64,000 nt of DNA from Parasponia andersonii (lineage: Eukaryota; Streptophyta; Magnoliopsida; Rosales; Cannabaceae): assembly GCA_002914805.1 (NCBI GenBank), contig JXTB01000050.1:1168629-1232628 (forward strand), given 5' to 3'. Every line of letters begins with the position of its first letter. The first letter of the stretch is position 1. The notes below the pieces were generated by a model that did not search any database, was not told where the DNA came from, and worked only from the letters and a program-made list of their open reading frames with translations. Shown here in pieces: positions 1 through 12,840 of the stretch. The position numbers and the translations under genes are program-made.

Positions 1-95
1 TCTCTCCTTATTTGCTTTGATTATTTACTTCAATTTACACAAACCACATCTCTTAATTATTTATAAATTTATTGTTGATAAAACCTCTATCAACA
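1..95 (+). repeat. 3' end of a copia-type LTR (cut by the window edge)
   Basis: These 95 bases match 49,489-49,583 with only two evident differences and end in the same CAACA. At the second copy the stretch is the 3' end of a 433-bp LTR-like unit with a TATA box. Here the sequence after CAACA is unrelated and contains no primer binding site, so this looks like the end of a solo or truncated LTR inserted into the older element that follows. Its left part lies outside the window. Confidence 0.7.
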
Positions 96-734
96 GGCTC
101 TATCTCGGGTGGATGGAGCTGCCCAACCCTCAAAGCATTTCCAAGGATGTAAGGCTTAGGTCATAGGGTTGGCTTTCTTTGAGATCAGTGGCGTCCTCTC
201 GGGGCTAGAGGGCGTTATCTTCTTCTGCATCTTTACATCGAGTTCTCGGGTCCTATACTCGAGTGGATTAAAGATCACATTGAATAGTTGCCCCCTAAGC
301 TCGATGTCACCGAGTTCGCTATGGCATTAGACTTCTGTATTTTACTAAGAGCTTTGTTCTCCACTTGGGATCAACCTAGCATTATGGTCGAAGAGAGGGC
401 CGAGGGTTTGGAGTAAAGTTATTGAGACTCGAGGAACCACTTCATATTTTCTGCATTGATTAGAGCGTAAAATGAGACGGTACTATTATGATGACCCTTC
501 TGTACCTCTCTATTCAGGCTTTAACATATGGCTAGCAATAATGTAGTAGCCATCCTACTATAGCTAGGGTGACATCAGTATCTCCTCGGGGTTTGATCTA
601 ATTCGTTGATTTCAAAATGAATGGCCCAAATATGTCCCATATTCTTTCACAGTTTTGGTCGCGCCTTTTTAGCTTCGAGCTGATCTTGTCCATTGGATTG
701 ATCGTACGACTGAGATCAGCTCAGCCTGAAGCCC

Positions 735-741
735 TATAAAT
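735..741 (+). promoter_or_regulatory. Candidate TATA box of the PF04195-type element
   Basis: A TATAAAT motif lies in a GC-rich context and is followed by a pyrimidine-rich leader and, about 220 bp on, by the ATG that opens the gag-like region at 958. Position and spacing fit a retroelement promoter. No LTR boundary was located, so this remains a candidate. Confidence 0.4.
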
Positions 742-957
742 ATCATTTTTCCCATTCTTTCTTCTTCATTTTCAACATTTGCCTTCATTTTGATCATTTT
801 GAATTCTAACATACTTCTATTCTCCATCGAATTTCCTTTCATTTCTAGTATTACATTATTTGCTTTACCACCTCACCCTCAAAGACTAAGTGAGTATTTA
901 TTGCCTCTTCCATTCTCTCTCTTTTCTTTACTTTTCTTTTCGATATTATCGGCGGTT

Positions 958-1960
958 ATGGTAGACCAAGATAGTAATGAAGAGGACATCAGGGTGAGTG
1001 TCTTTAGTAGTTCCACCTTTATTTCCTCCAGCACTACGAGAGACTTCCACCTCTTTGATAGGGAAGGGCCAGAGGTGATGATAACGAGGATACATCAATG
1101 GGTCCTCATCAACCTCGATCCTCCAGAAGCATAGGATGGCAATGACATTTTAGATAGTGGCTGACGAAGCCCAAGGGGCTATGTTCGAGGTTTCATGGAC
1201 ATCGTCCTCAACTTCAGGGGATGAGACCGGGGATAAAGAGGAGGAGGAAGTCGGTACCTCAGGCCACGAGGATGCAGATGATGCATTCCTAGCGAATTCG
1301 GGTAATGAGTTCAGGGCTGATGATGTGGCAAGTACTATCACCCCAAGGACTCTGAACAAGAATTATAAGGACTACATCATCCCCTCCTGCATCGAGATGA
1401 GGGTCTTAAGGGAAGGCTAATGCCTAAGTAACCCTCCCGAGGTATGGACAATTGTGTAGTAAATGTTCTTAGCTGCAGGGCTCCAGTTTCCACTTCATCC
1501 TATTCTTCGAGCTTGCTTTCTAAACTAGGGAATAGCCTTGGAATAACTTTGACCTAACGCGTGAGGACGCTAGTGGGATGCTACGTCTTATAGAGGCGAG
1601 CAGGGATACACAACCTCACTGTGTCAGACTTTAACATCCTATTCTACCTCTTGAGGCCGTCTAACATCGCGAGGTCCTACCACTTCTAGCCATGGCACCA
1701 CAAGATAATTAAGAAGGCACTTTCTTTAGAAAAGGGACGGAGAAATGATAGCTTCTTTGTCTAAAGGGACCATATCGAGTTTTCTTTAGGCCAAATGCCC
1801 TTTAGTCGAGCCTGTGTCCTGGTGCAATTTTGTATATACCCAGAGAAAACAGAGAGGCGATACTGCCTAGAGCTAAGTAAGAATAAATAGTTCAACCTGA
1901 ACATCGTCTTTGCTATCGACACGAAGGAGAGACATTACTTAGGTCTCCTAAAGAACATGG
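958..1960 (+). pseudogene. Broken PF04195-like gag/transposon protein
   Basis: The likely original start is the ATG at 958 (MVDQDSNEEDI). A longer frame reaches back to 790, but its extra N-terminus is hydrophobic and low-complexity and looks like translated leader. An acidic, Ser-rich N-terminal part (a fragment in another frame spans 1,157-1,420) leads into the PF04195 core at about 1,373-1,900, where the reading frame changes repeatedly and stops are frequent. The role of PF04195 proteins is not well defined; they occur in the gag position of plant gypsy-like elements and are presumed structural. Nothing functional can be made from this copy. Intron-like signals (GT near 2,154, TTTATGTGCAG ending at 2,231) lie just downstream but are unsupported. 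Confidence 0.55.
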
Positions 1961-2329
1961 CCATGGCCACGATGGGCTTGTATCCATACCTTAAGAATGA
2001 TGCAAAGTGTCACCCTCAAAGCCGAGGAAAAGAATAAGACCCTCGCAGTCGAAGGGGTTCTAGAGGTCAAAGAAACCTTCGCGGCTGTCCAGGAGGCCCT
2101 AATCCTGATACTTCCAAGCCCAAGTACAGCCACACCTCATAGCGTAGACTTAGGTTTAATTTTTGTGCTTTTTTATTTTAAAATTGAGCCTCATGGGACA
2201 TTAATGTTCGTCTTCTTTTCTTTTATGTGCAGTAATGTCTTCTAGTAATACTAGACAAAGAAGAAGTGTGATCGCCGATAAAGCCAAGTCTGGAAGTAGG
2301 AAGGTAGGCCACAACAGAGCACCGTCCCC

Positions 2330-3537
2330 TAGTCAAATACTGCTCATCTATCCTCGAGTTGCCAAAACGTGGCACTCCTTGCCACACGCCTATGTCCCGA
2401 CCTTGTATTTCGTCACCTCGAGTCCATCTACCATCGCTCCCTAGACCAAGCACTCCTTCGTCTGCGAAGCCCTTGTGTCCTCACATCTTAGCCAACGGCC
2501 CACTATGAAGCTCTAGTAGCCACCCTTATAACTTTGACTGAGCCCAACCTTGTATACCTATGCCAGTTTTTAAGCCGACTCTCTCATCACTAACCAACGG
2601 GCAGCTATGTGGCCTCCAAATAGCTGAACACCATAGGTATGGCATCTTCATTAGCCATCACATAGTTAGGGTACGCAGCTTCATTTTGATTTCCTTTTTT
2701 TTGTGTTTGTATTTAAGATTGGCACTTGTAACTTTCTTCTTTATTTTTGTATGCTTTTGCTGAGTTTGAGCTCTTTCAATCTCAATTTGTCTCTGAGATC
2801 TTACACCTCTAGCAGAGGCACACCCCCAAAAGCTCGAGGCCTAGCATCTCCAAAAGAAGGCTAAGAATGCTCGAGATAAGGCCATCGAGTAAAAGAAAAG
2901 TGCCAAAGATGAGACCTCAAGGGCAAGGGCTACTAAGAACCAATTGCAGCAGGAAAATCTGGGCATTCGTGCTGAAGTTGTAAAGGTTGTCAGAGACTGC
3001 CCTTCTATCCTCGAGTTCCCAGAATGTGGCACTCCTCACGACACACCCATGCCCCGACCTTGCATCTTGCCCTTTAAGTCAATCTACCATCACTCCCCCA
3101 ATCAGGCACTCTTCTGTCTATGAAGAGGTGCATGGGCACTTCTCTTCTACAACAGCTCACACGAAATGGACTAAAACTACTACTATGATGCCTTAGCCAT
3201 AAGTTAGGTGGGCCAGTATGCCCTTCTCGTACCTAGGGTCGAGGAGGTCCCCTATGCTCTCACTCCCTAGCCTATAGCCCTAAAAAGTTATGATGGCCAC
3301 ATCTGCTGCTTCAGCTGATCCTGATCATGTGTACCTATGCCAGTTCATGAGCTGGCTCTCTCATCACTACACTGGAGAGTAGCTACGTGGCATCCAAAGA
3401 GCTAAAAATCATAGGTATGGCATCCTCCATTAGCCATCACATGGTTAGGATACATAGCATCGTCCTGATTTTCTTCTTTTTATGTTTGTTTTCGGGATCA
3501 ATACTAGTAATTTTCTTCTTTATATTTGTAGACCTTT
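2330..3537 (+). repeat. Internal duplication in the PF04195-type element
   Basis: Two blocks recur in the same orientation. About 2,336-2,470 matches about 2,993-3,125 (both begin near 'TATCCTCGAGTT' and share 'TGGCACTCCT'), and about 2,550-2,760 matches about 3,335-3,537 (both carry 'CACCTATGCCAG'-like and 'TTAGCCATCACAT' segments). The copies are clearly diverged, so the duplication is old. The coiled-coil block 2,762-2,960 recurs a third time at 5,710-5,930, beyond the solo LTR. Confidence 0.7.
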
Positions 3538-5704
3538 TGTAATACCCGATAATTTAACTACATTATCGTATTCGATAATAAAAATAATGTATTCGATAAT
3601 AAAATCAAACTATGAAGTATTATTTTTTTTTAAATTATATCTCTAGTTTTCATAAAAAAATTGGGCAAATTTGAACTTTCTAAAATTTTTAAACAAAAGT
3701 GATTGTATAGCATTTTTTGTTAAAAATATCTTTACAAAATGTATAATCAAAATGGTTTTCACCGATCTATTTTGCTATCAATAGTATTTATATTCCACCA
3801 AAATATCTCAAAACAAAAATATCGCTCACAAGTCAAGTTTGTCTACATCTATACGATCATAGCAACAAGAAAGCTTGCTAGTCGACCAGTAACTCTATAC
3901 ATCATCTATCTCTTCACCTATATCACAAGAACTAAGTGAGCTAATGCTTAGTAAGTAAAGATCATGTATGTTCGTAAATGTAGTTCATGTATAAATTTTA
4001 TCGAAATTCTTATTGTATTTATTCTTTCATAAATTTTCATTTTAATGCACTTCTTTTAGAAAATATTTCTTTATAGGGCTTTTGAGTATACTACAAAGTC
4101 GCGACAGTTGGTAGATCATGCCCACCTAAAACGGAAAGAAACACATGGCCAATGCAAACTATACCTATCCAATGCAGATTGACTAAGTAATACACCTAAT
4201 AAATCTCATAGTATAATGCTCAGTCCTAGTAATCGGTGAGCCATGCCAACTTATATAGGAAGGATGTCCATAAAAACTATACTTATCCAACATTAAACAG
4301 ACTAATCACTGTACTTAAAACATATCTCGTAAAATTAGTACAATTGTATTACTTTAAATTCAATTTGTGGAAAACTTCATTTTTTTGAAAATCATACTAT
4401 ATTTATTTCTTTCGTAAAATTTATAACAACTAAATGAATAACATATAATTAATATAATATACATAAACATGTAAGAAAATATCTTGTCTCCACTATTGTT
4501 CTTATGATGCAGTCAAAATAAATCTTTACTTACCTTATGTCCGACAAAAAAAATAGTGAAAAGGGTTAATATCCTTTAGAGACTTTAGAGACTGGTGTGC
4601 TAATCATCTTGACTAGTTTTAATCTTTGTTTAACTTCTTAGCTTCTATCTCCACCAAACCGATTCTCAAGACTTAAAAATAGATTTTTGGACTTAAGAGG
4701 ACTTTGACTAGTTTTGAGCTATCTTGTCTTTTAGAGCTCTAACTTGAGTTCTATCTTTTGAAAACTCTTAGATATGGCTAAGAGGAGTTGAGAGAAGTGT
4801 AGAAAGGTGTTGAAGAGGTCCAGGTTATGGCTAGAAAGAAAGAGAAAGAAAATAACCAGATTTGGTCTAAAAATGATACTTAATGACTAAGAAATGACAT
4901 AACTTAAATTTTAAAAGGTATTTTGGGTATTTTTCATATTACTTTCCATGTGTTCAGCTCTAAAAAACATCCTTAGTATAATCACTATGTTACTGGTCCC
5001 TCCCATATACCCAAATATAGATAAAGTTAGTGAATCCTAACTTAGAAAGTGAAATCGAGTCATACTTCGACCTATATGGCCAATCTTATTATAATCTGGT
5101 AGAACTTAATTTCATAACCAGTCATTAAACATAAAATTAAGTTAATTAGACTCTAATTAATGATGCAAGCATAGTATTAGCACTTAATTATTAGAATACA
5201 CAAAAATAACATTATGCGATTAAGCTAAATATAAACTAGCTTAATGAAATAAAACACAAATTAGTGTCGTGAATGCCACCTCATACTTACCTAGAGTCGA
5301 CAAATAAAATATTATAAATGAGTCCTAAATATTAAATTAAAGCTACTTGACGTGTTAAACACACAGTGAATTCAGTTTCAAAATATGTGAAAATTGTATT
5401 TCACCGAAAAATTACTATTTGACCAAGTTATCAATAAGTATAATCTTAATGCAGGTGCACATAGTATTACTTTCAAAAATATATTCTTTTTTCTTTTAGC
5501 ACACCAAGCTCTTTCTTTGAAAGTATTGAACTTTTACATTACATTGGGACACTTCAACAATCATTAGTGTAATAATATGTATGTAAAAATACATAATATA
5601 AAGAATAAATATATTACTATAAAATTTATATTAATGACTTCTAGATAGTTAATGCGCAATTGAAACATGTTTATTATTCGTTTAGTATAATTTTAAACAC
5701 CACA
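3538..5704 (-). mobile_element. Solo LTR (gypsy, same superfamily as element C) with CCTTT target duplication
   Basis: The unit runs from TGTAATACCC to ...CACCACA and is flanked on both sides by CCTTT (3,533-3,537 and 5,705-5,709), a perfect 5-bp target-site duplication. Read on the minus strand, its sequence resembles the LTRs of element C (30,365-33,357 and 37,590-40,539): 'CATGTTTATTATT' near 5,670, the 'GAGTCTAATTAACTTA' block near 5,140 and the 'CATATTTGG' surroundings are shared. No internal domain or second LTR is present, so it formed by LTR-LTR recombination. The duplicated host segment (2,740-2,775) preserves an empty version of the same site. Confidence 0.85.
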
Positions 5705-7885
5705 CCTTTACTGAGTTTAAGCTCTTCTGGTCTTGTGTCGTCTTTTAGATTCTGCGCCTCTCGCAGGAGCGCACCCAGAAGTTCGACACCCAGCATTTCC
5801 AAAAGGAGGCCGATAACACTTGGGACAATGCCCTCGAGCAAAAGAATAATGTCAAAGATGAGGCGGCGAGGTCGAGGGCGGTTGAGAACCAGCTGCGATA
5901 GGACATTTTTGACATTCGTGCTGAAGCTTGAAGGACATCGCAGGGGCCTCCGGCGGGCCAATTTAGGAGTTCAAGGACTCGTCCGAGCTTTTGAACTTTT
6001 ATTTTTGCAATTTCATTGACTGCCACCTCGAGGTCTCCTCCCACTTTCCCAAGGCCAACATCTCGTAGGGTGGCCATGAGAGCTAAAAACCCTGACATGA
6101 TGATGGCCGTGGCCACTGCGGGTCTCGAGGAGCAAGATTCTGAGGTAGGTGACGCTGAGGATGCTAGGAACAGGGGCGTGGCTTGAATGCCCTTGTGAGT
6201 GCGGGCCGATCTTGGTGGGCTTTTCTGGTGACTGATCTTCGTTTTCGTAGTTTTTTTTTTTATTTACATTATTGACAAGTTATTTCTTTACTTATAATCA
6301 AATTTGAGTAATTTCAAGTATGAAAATATTATTTTGCGATATTTGTCATTCGATAAAAATATTTTGAATCTAAAAGATATTCTAAAATATAAGATATTCT
6401 AAAATATGATAGATTTTTTGACGTTGATAGTTTAAATTTATCTTCGTAATTAAAAGTATTATGAGAAGTTTTGCAAAATGGCAAATAACAGCCTATTGAA
6501 ATTCTTAATTATTTTAAAATGGTAGATTCTTTTCTAAATATAATTATTGTTTATAGAAAATTGTTAAATGTTCTAGTGACACTTGCTCTTATATAAACAA
6601 GTTTTTAAAAGTTAAAATTGATAAAAATTTATTTTAGATCAATTATGTCGTAAGAATAATTAAATAGATTAGTTATGTTGTATATTAAAAAAGATATATT
6701 GGATAAGCTTAATACAACGATTTAATCAATAATTTTACATCTAAAAAAGCAAGATTTTGTTTTTTTTCAATACATCTTTCTTACTTTTTTTAATGTCTAG
6801 TTATCTTCTCATTTAGGTTCTGTGAATTGGATGAAGCCAACTTAGTTGCCCAAGAATTGGTGAAGTGGAAAAAGCGTACTTATTGTTTGGAGAGAAATAT
6901 TTATTGAGTTTAACATTCTATTTTATTACTATTATGTTTTGACTTCGTTGTGATTTTATTTTAGTTGTTATCGAATTTTCTTCATTTTATATAATAGTTT
7001 GTTTTATTATATTCAAATGATAAAAGAGATTGTGCTTTGTTTTTTTTTTTTTTTCTCTTCAATATGCTAAACATTTTACTAAAAAAATTCTTTTCAAAAA
7101 GGCTATTTAAAGATTTCACTTAGGGCCCTAAATTATGTTGAGATAACCCTATTATCCACATAATTTAGTCATTTCTAACTGTAACTGTGCTCTCTACTAA
7201 AAGAAATGGCGATCAATTTTAAAAATATTTGACTAAAATTATAACATTGGAGTTGAGCTAGCATGTTAAAGGTGGTCAAATAATTTTTTGACTAGAATCA
7301 AAACTTTGATTCTAGGTATTCATTTAGGCACTTATTTAATTTTATACCTTTCTAAACTTTAATAAATCTAATTTAGACATTTTAAGATATATTTTGGCTA
7401 ATTAAAAGTATGACATCAATTTTTAATCACTTGAACAGAGTATCCATTTTAAGTTTAGGATTGTTTGAAAATTTCTTTAGAAAAATCATAAGTTGTAATA
7501 AATCAAATATAAGACTAAAAATTAAAATATACTTTATCTAGATATGTTCTTATATTTTAATTATTCATCTTCAAACTTAGTTCTTGAAAATTTTGTACTC
7601 TTTCGTTAAATATATTGATTTTAATCTATGTAACTACATATTCAAGTCAAACATTTGCATTTAAATCATATATTCGTTATATTCAAAATAAGGTAAGATT
7701 GAAATCCTCGTAGGTCAATACCAACTTACTCATTCTATAACAATATTGTAAATTTAGAATTCATACAAAATTTTAGTAAGTTTTATTCCTTATGTTAGAT
7801 TTGAAATGAAATTAAGAATATACTAAAAGCTATTTCAATACAGTTAATCATTGGAGATACAATCTTTTACCAAGCGCTAAACTTT

Positions 7886-7960
7886 AAGTTTTTTTTTTTT
7901 TCACAATCTCTCTCTCTCACTCTCCCCCTCCCCCCTTCCCTCCCTCCCTTTCCTTCTGCT
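7886..7960 (+). repeat. Polypyrimidine tract
   Basis: An almost uninterrupted run of T, CT and C-rich sequence (poly-T, then TCTCTCTCTC, then CCCCCTCCCCCC). Simple sequence; it could adopt non-B structure, but no functional context is visible. Confidence 0.8.
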
Positions 7961-8999
7961 TTTTATTTCATCTTATAATTTAGTAACAGTTGAGCCCTTT
8001 TTTACATTTTCCTCAGATTTTGCTGTTAAATATCATGTACAAAGCACATGTATAGATGGATCAAAGGACCACGAGTCTGTGTACTTGTAATCATGGAGCA
8101 ACACGAGGTGTCATATGTTGCCACGTTGTTTAAATAATATCCTATAAAGTAATTTATTAGTTTTGTAAACAATTTTTATGATTATTTGTTATCTACATGA
8201 TGTTAATAAATTCCGTGATATAATTTACGTTTAAATATGTGTTGTTTTATAGCTATATAAACATCATAAAGATTCTATGGCTAATAACGAGCAATAAAAA
8301 ATTACTAGTATGAAGAGTTCACAACAGGGAGCCAACATGTTCCTTATTTCATTGTGTTTGAATTAATAATTTATTATACTAAAGAATGTAGTTATAATCT
8401 ATTCCAATGTGATTGATGAAGTCTTCAAATATCGATGTATGACTTTATATATAAAAGATAATGTATAGTAGATTGAACTATATCGAGTGAAATAGAATTT
8501 AAGATTAAGTGCTATAACTTAATATTCTATTTTCACTAATCTAATATTATTGAAAGATTACCTTAATTATAGTGATTAATGAATTTACGTTCATATATTT
8601 TGTATTTTTGAGTTATTAAAAGATTAGTTCCGATCTTAGGCTCGAACTCTGCTATTTTGGAAGAAAAAATATGTGAATTATTATGAACATTCTTTCTGAT
8701 GGACACCACGCATATGGTGTCACTTATAGTTTTTTTTTTTTCAATAACTTGCATAATATAAACTATAGTCTTGATATTCATATCGTAAATTTGAATGTGT
8801 TAGTATAAGAATATACGAATAGTATAATCGACTATTATCTATTAGATGAAAAATAGCAACATAAAAAATAAATATATACTAAAAAGATAACATGGTAGTA
8901 ATTTCATCTTACTAGCTAGTACAACATTGTACTGAGAGTAAGTTTGCAGGTATAATATATGATATTATTTATCCCTTAAAAAGTTTAAACCCAAAATAA

Positions 9000-9000
<1 letters not shown>

Positions 9001-9030
<30 letters not shown>
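9001..9030 (+). repeat. (ATA)n microsatellite
   Basis: About ten uninterrupted copies of a 3-bp AAT/ATA unit. Confidence 0.9.
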
Positions 9031-9483
9031 TACTTCTACTAAGGGGAAAAAAAAGAAGTGTCACCAAACAAATCTTGTTGTTATTTCTCAAGGCGTGGAA
9101 ATGCTACATTATTGTATAAGTATTTTTGTTTTAAAACTCTTCACAAAATAGTCTTTTTACGTAGTTGAGCAAGGTATTAAGCGTGACAAGCATTATCTAG
9201 AAAGTCAACTTTACAAAAAATAAACATAAACTTTTTACTTAAACTCATTTTTAAAATGTTCAATTTTGCGAAGGACCCGATTTGAATATAGTAAGGAAAT
9301 ATGTGTTGTAAAGATAGAACAATATAACAATCACGACGTAGAAAACACTATATAGTTAAAGATTTTGTTGTCTTTTTTACTTGAAATGAGGGCATATTTC
9401 GTTTATCAAATTATTCGTCAAAGTTTGAGGAATTGATTTCCGCATAAATTGTTTTTAGAAGCGCTGCCTCGGCAATGGGCCAA

Positions 9484-9545
9484 AGAAAAAATACCACTTT
9501 AGAAAAATACCACTTTAGAAAAATACCACTTTAGAAAAATACTAT
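9484..9545 (+). repeat. 17-bp minisatellite, about three copies
   Basis: The unit AAAAATACCACTTTAG plus one base is repeated about three times in tandem and then decays. A related 'TATACCAAAA' appears near 9,717, so this may be the edge of an old foldback element, but no boundary could be set. Confidence 0.7.
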
Positions 9546-10620
9546 TTTTAAAATAATAACTAGTAACCTGTAATAAATTTTCAGAGTACCAATAACTAAT
9601 AGCTAAAGGTACTTATAACAGGTACATAACTGATAACTGATAATTATTAATTATTTTAAAAAAATATATTTTTCTAAAAATTTCTTAAAAAATGATATAT
9701 TTTTTTTTAAAAAGCTATACCAAAATTTTAAAAAAAAAAAAGAGCTGACCCCTGTATTTTTGTAATCCTTTTTTATTTTAATAGGTAAAAGTGTCAGAAA
9801 CTTTTCACCAAACCCCGGTAGATTCAACATTATTAAATAAGTGATATTTTTAACTGCTCAAATATTTTGCCAAATTGGGTTTAAGTCATGTAAGTTTCAT
9901 CACTGGCCCCTGGTTTACACGACAACTGGGAAAAAAGGAAAATAAGTAAAGTACGTTTAACGTAACTGACCAAACACTGAACACTCAATGGCAAACTATG
10001 ATATTAATGAGACCTTTAATGCATCCGATTCTAAAGATTTTAAGCTAACATATTATGGTTGAAAACAGTTACCCATATTACTTTTCTAAAAGAGTGATAA
10101 GTCCTATACAGATATCAAAGTGAGACGCAACCATTATAGATCTAAATTTATGATAAATACTATCACACAAAATGAATGATTATTAAAGAAAATGAAAAAG
10201 AAAATCCAGCACGAGGATCTTCCTCTGTGTAGAATAATATTCCCAAGATGTTGGAATTATAGAAAGGAAATGATACTTTTAGAAAAAGAGAGGAACTAAG
10301 CTTTTCTCTCAATCAATTAGAACTTTCTCCCTAGAAACCAGGAAGAAACGATTGCATATCGAAGGCATAGAATCATTTACGATTAAAGTCGATATTTACA
10401 ATTACATGCAAAATAATAGTTACGTATAAATTTTCAAAGGATAAGTTTATCCATAAATTATAGTTTTATGTATAGTAGTTGCGGCCTAACCTAGAGATGC
10501 AACTCTGGGTTATGGCCTATAGGTTCAGACTCGTCCTGTTACAATATCAAGATAGAGTGGTCCGTCCTAATATTATAAATAGATCAGTTCAGCTTGTCTA
10601 TTATTTGTGAGTTGGATTGA

Positions 10621-11231
10621 GTTGAGCCATGATATCATGGTTCGCGAGCCGTTCGGCCCGGCCTATCAAAATTCATAGGATGGGTTGGGTTTGGGCCACT
10701 TCGCGATGAGCCATGTTAGGTCAGCCGATTCTTGCCCATCATGGGCTAGCCCATTCTACTCCATCACGGGCGTCCTATTTTGGCTCATCACGGGTTGGCC
10801 CATTTTAGCCCATTCTTCTTTTATTTTAATATTTTTTTTGTTTTCTTTTTCAAATTTTGTTATGTATAATCTTAAACATTTTATATTATTTTTTTCTTGT
10901 TAAACTAAGATTTTGTATTGTTTTACTGAATTTGATTTGTAAAATTTTTAATAAAATAGACACGAATAAAATTTTTATTAATAATTTACTTAATTATTTA
11001 ATTCTATTCATATTATTTTTTTTAATATTAATANATATTTTTTATTATTTAAACTAATTAATACTTAAATTAATTTGTAATTGTGTGTAAATTATTTAAG
11101 ATTTCGTAAAAAAATAATTTTAAATTTAAATAAAACATTTTCTTTTACTATAAAGAGCTAATTGACGATGTATTAGAATAAGCCAATCTATAGGTGAGTC
11201 CATCTTGGCCCGTGAACTGGATCGGCTCAAC
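10621..11231. mobile_element. Possible hAT-like non-autonomous element
   Basis: The ends carry the inverted 8-mers GTTGAGCC (10,621-10,628) and GGCTCAAC (11,224-11,231). The subterminal part at 10,640-10,820 is packed with GGCCC, GGGCT and GCCCA motifs on both strands, usual for plant hAT elements. The middle is AT-rich and non-coding. No 8-bp target duplication was visible, and the inverted ends are short, so this is a tentative call. An ambiguous base lies at 11,034. Confidence 0.4.
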
Positions 11232-11235
11232 CCTC

Positions 11236-12750
11236 TCACATATAAGTTAACTCATGGAATAAAGTAAGCAACTTTTTTTTCGATGGATCGATCTGCGACC
11301 CCCGAATTGCCTGCCTAAAATGCGTCTAGTTGATTTTTGCTATTGAATGGAGACAAGATTTTTGAACAATTTATTATATTTATTTGGAAGCAGAGTCTCC
11401 CTACTTATTTAAATATTATATTTGCAAGCATGCGCCGTGACGAGCATGAGTATGGTGAAATATTGCATTATATGAGCCGTCGATACTAGTGTAGCTCAAA
11501 AATACTCGTCTTCAGTGTACAGTGTCCAGTTATGGCACTACAGGAAGATTCATTTTACGCATTAATTAACCGTTACTAGTGAAAGTTTTTTTTTATTAAT
11601 ATCTATTTATCAATCATCGAACTTACTTTATACATTATCTTTTTTCTCTCAAAATTTTTGAGAAAATTATTATTTACTTAAAAAATTAAGTTCAAATCTA
11701 GTACAATGGGAAATTTTCTTTTCTTTGGTACCTATGCAAAATAAATCATTTCTAAAGTGAGTTTAGTATAAAAAGTCTAAATTTTTTTCTTAAAATAGTC
11801 TTTCTCAATAATACTTAACCTTGTTCAATTTCCTTAATTAGAGTTACCAAAAAGGACCGTCAAAAAATTAAATAGACTCATTATATTTATATGGTGGGAA
11901 TGCTAGTTACACGAAAATAAAAATATGGCTTCAACATTTGAACCTTAAAAGAATGATAATTTTTCATTCTTCAAAATCATAAAAATCTGTAATTTTTTTA
12001 GAACAAAAATAAAAATATATAATTTTTTATTAACAAATTAAGAGAAAATGTCAAATATATATGCATGAAATATAGAAGATAAAAAAAAAACCCAACGGAA
12101 AAATTAAATTATGAATTATATGTGTATATATAAGAATTTAGAAGTAGGAAACATACTTGGATGGGTATTCAGTACTTTTGATAATATACACATATCATAT
12201 ATGTAAAGAAAGGGAAAAAAAGGTGCGGGACAAAATTTTAATATTCATCTTTTTGAGAAAAATAAAATAGATGAAAAAGAAGTGAAGCAAAAATAACATG
12301 GCCTACAGGTAATTATACACACAAAAAGAAAAGAACTTAAATTTTAAAAAGAAAATTCAAAATTAGATAAACATAATAAAATTTGATTTAATAGAAGCTT
12401 AGGCCCATCTTTACTAGTTCCATTTTAGTACAATAAAATAAGGAATGAACATAACAAAAAAGTGTATTTTTAGAATATAATGAATGTACAAAGAAAAAGT
12501 AAAACGATAAAACAATTTTTTTGTGATATTAACAAAAAATAAATATACTTAGTCTATCGGTTGATGGATTTAGAACTTCTATTTTTTATTCTTCTCTCAA
12601 TATGAAAATTAGTGATCACTGTAAGAGTTTAATATGATGGTTGAGGAGAATTAGTGATAACTGTAAGTGTTTAATATAATGGTTATTAGATTTTAATAGA
12701 CAATGAATAAAAAAAATTCTCTATTTAACTAGTACCCATATTTGTATAAC

Positions 12751-12753
<3 letters not shown>
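11236..12753. other. Unassigned AT-rich intergenic DNA
   Basis: No supported gene or transposon end was found. The stretch contains poly-A/T runs and short imperfect direct repeats near 12,600-12,700 ('ATTAGTGAT', 'GTTTAATAT'). Confidence 0.5.

Positions 12754-12811
<58 letters not shown>
12754..12811 (+). repeat. (TA)n microsatellite
   Basis: About 29 TA dinucleotides without interruption, 30 bp before the Mutator-like element. Confidence 0.95.
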
Positions 12812-12814
<3 letters not shown>

Positions 12815-12840
12815 GGCACCAGTAGATATTTTTTTTATTT

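Larger units (their letters stand above)
96..6250 (+). mobile_element. Decayed gypsy-type retroelement with PF04195-like gag region
   Basis: This stretch is richer in GC than the DNA around it and carries many short, broken reading frames. Between about 1,370 and 1,950 the three frames together give the pattern of the plant family Pfam PF04195 (Transposase_28, 'putative gypsy type transposon'): an IP-x-R-V segment, a 'GLQFPLHP'-like block, a 'PNA'-like block and a downstream 'FSLGQMPFS'-like block. Further on (2,762-2,990 and 5,710-5,960) lie degenerate Glu/Lys/Arg/Ala-rich coiled-coil stretches, usual for the C-terminal half of that family. No protease, RT or integrase is visible, so this is a gag-only fragment or a non-autonomous derivative. 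It is interrupted by a solo LTR at 3,538-5,704. The right edge is approximate, where GC-rich sequence gives way to poly-T and AT-rich DNA. Confidence 0.6.
6251..10617. other. Unassigned AT-rich intergenic DNA
   Basis: No protein with family features, RNA gene or clear transposon end was found on either strand. A short open stretch at about 6,820-6,905 (after a TTTAG, reading FCELDEANLVAQELVKW) and another at about 8,015-8,090 after TTCCTCAG could be exon relics, but neither could be assigned to a family and both end quickly in stops. Small repeats inside this stretch are listed separately. Confidence 0.5.

Noticed and set aside
3739..3939. 66-codon frame near 3.8 kb
   Set aside because: Lies inside the solo LTR, in AT-rich sequence, with no domain.
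6820..6905. Possible exon after a TTTAG acceptor
   Set aside because: Too short to assign, no matching donor or neighbouring exon could be identified; mentioned only in the unassigned stretch.
8563..8781. 72-codon minus-strand frame
   Set aside because: AT-rich composition, Lys/Ile-rich, no domain, no neighbouring exon-like signals.
10857..11057. Hydrophobic 66-codon frame as a membrane protein
   Set aside because: AT-rich sequence translates into Leu/Ile/Phe by composition; it contains an ambiguous base and lies within the hAT-like candidate.
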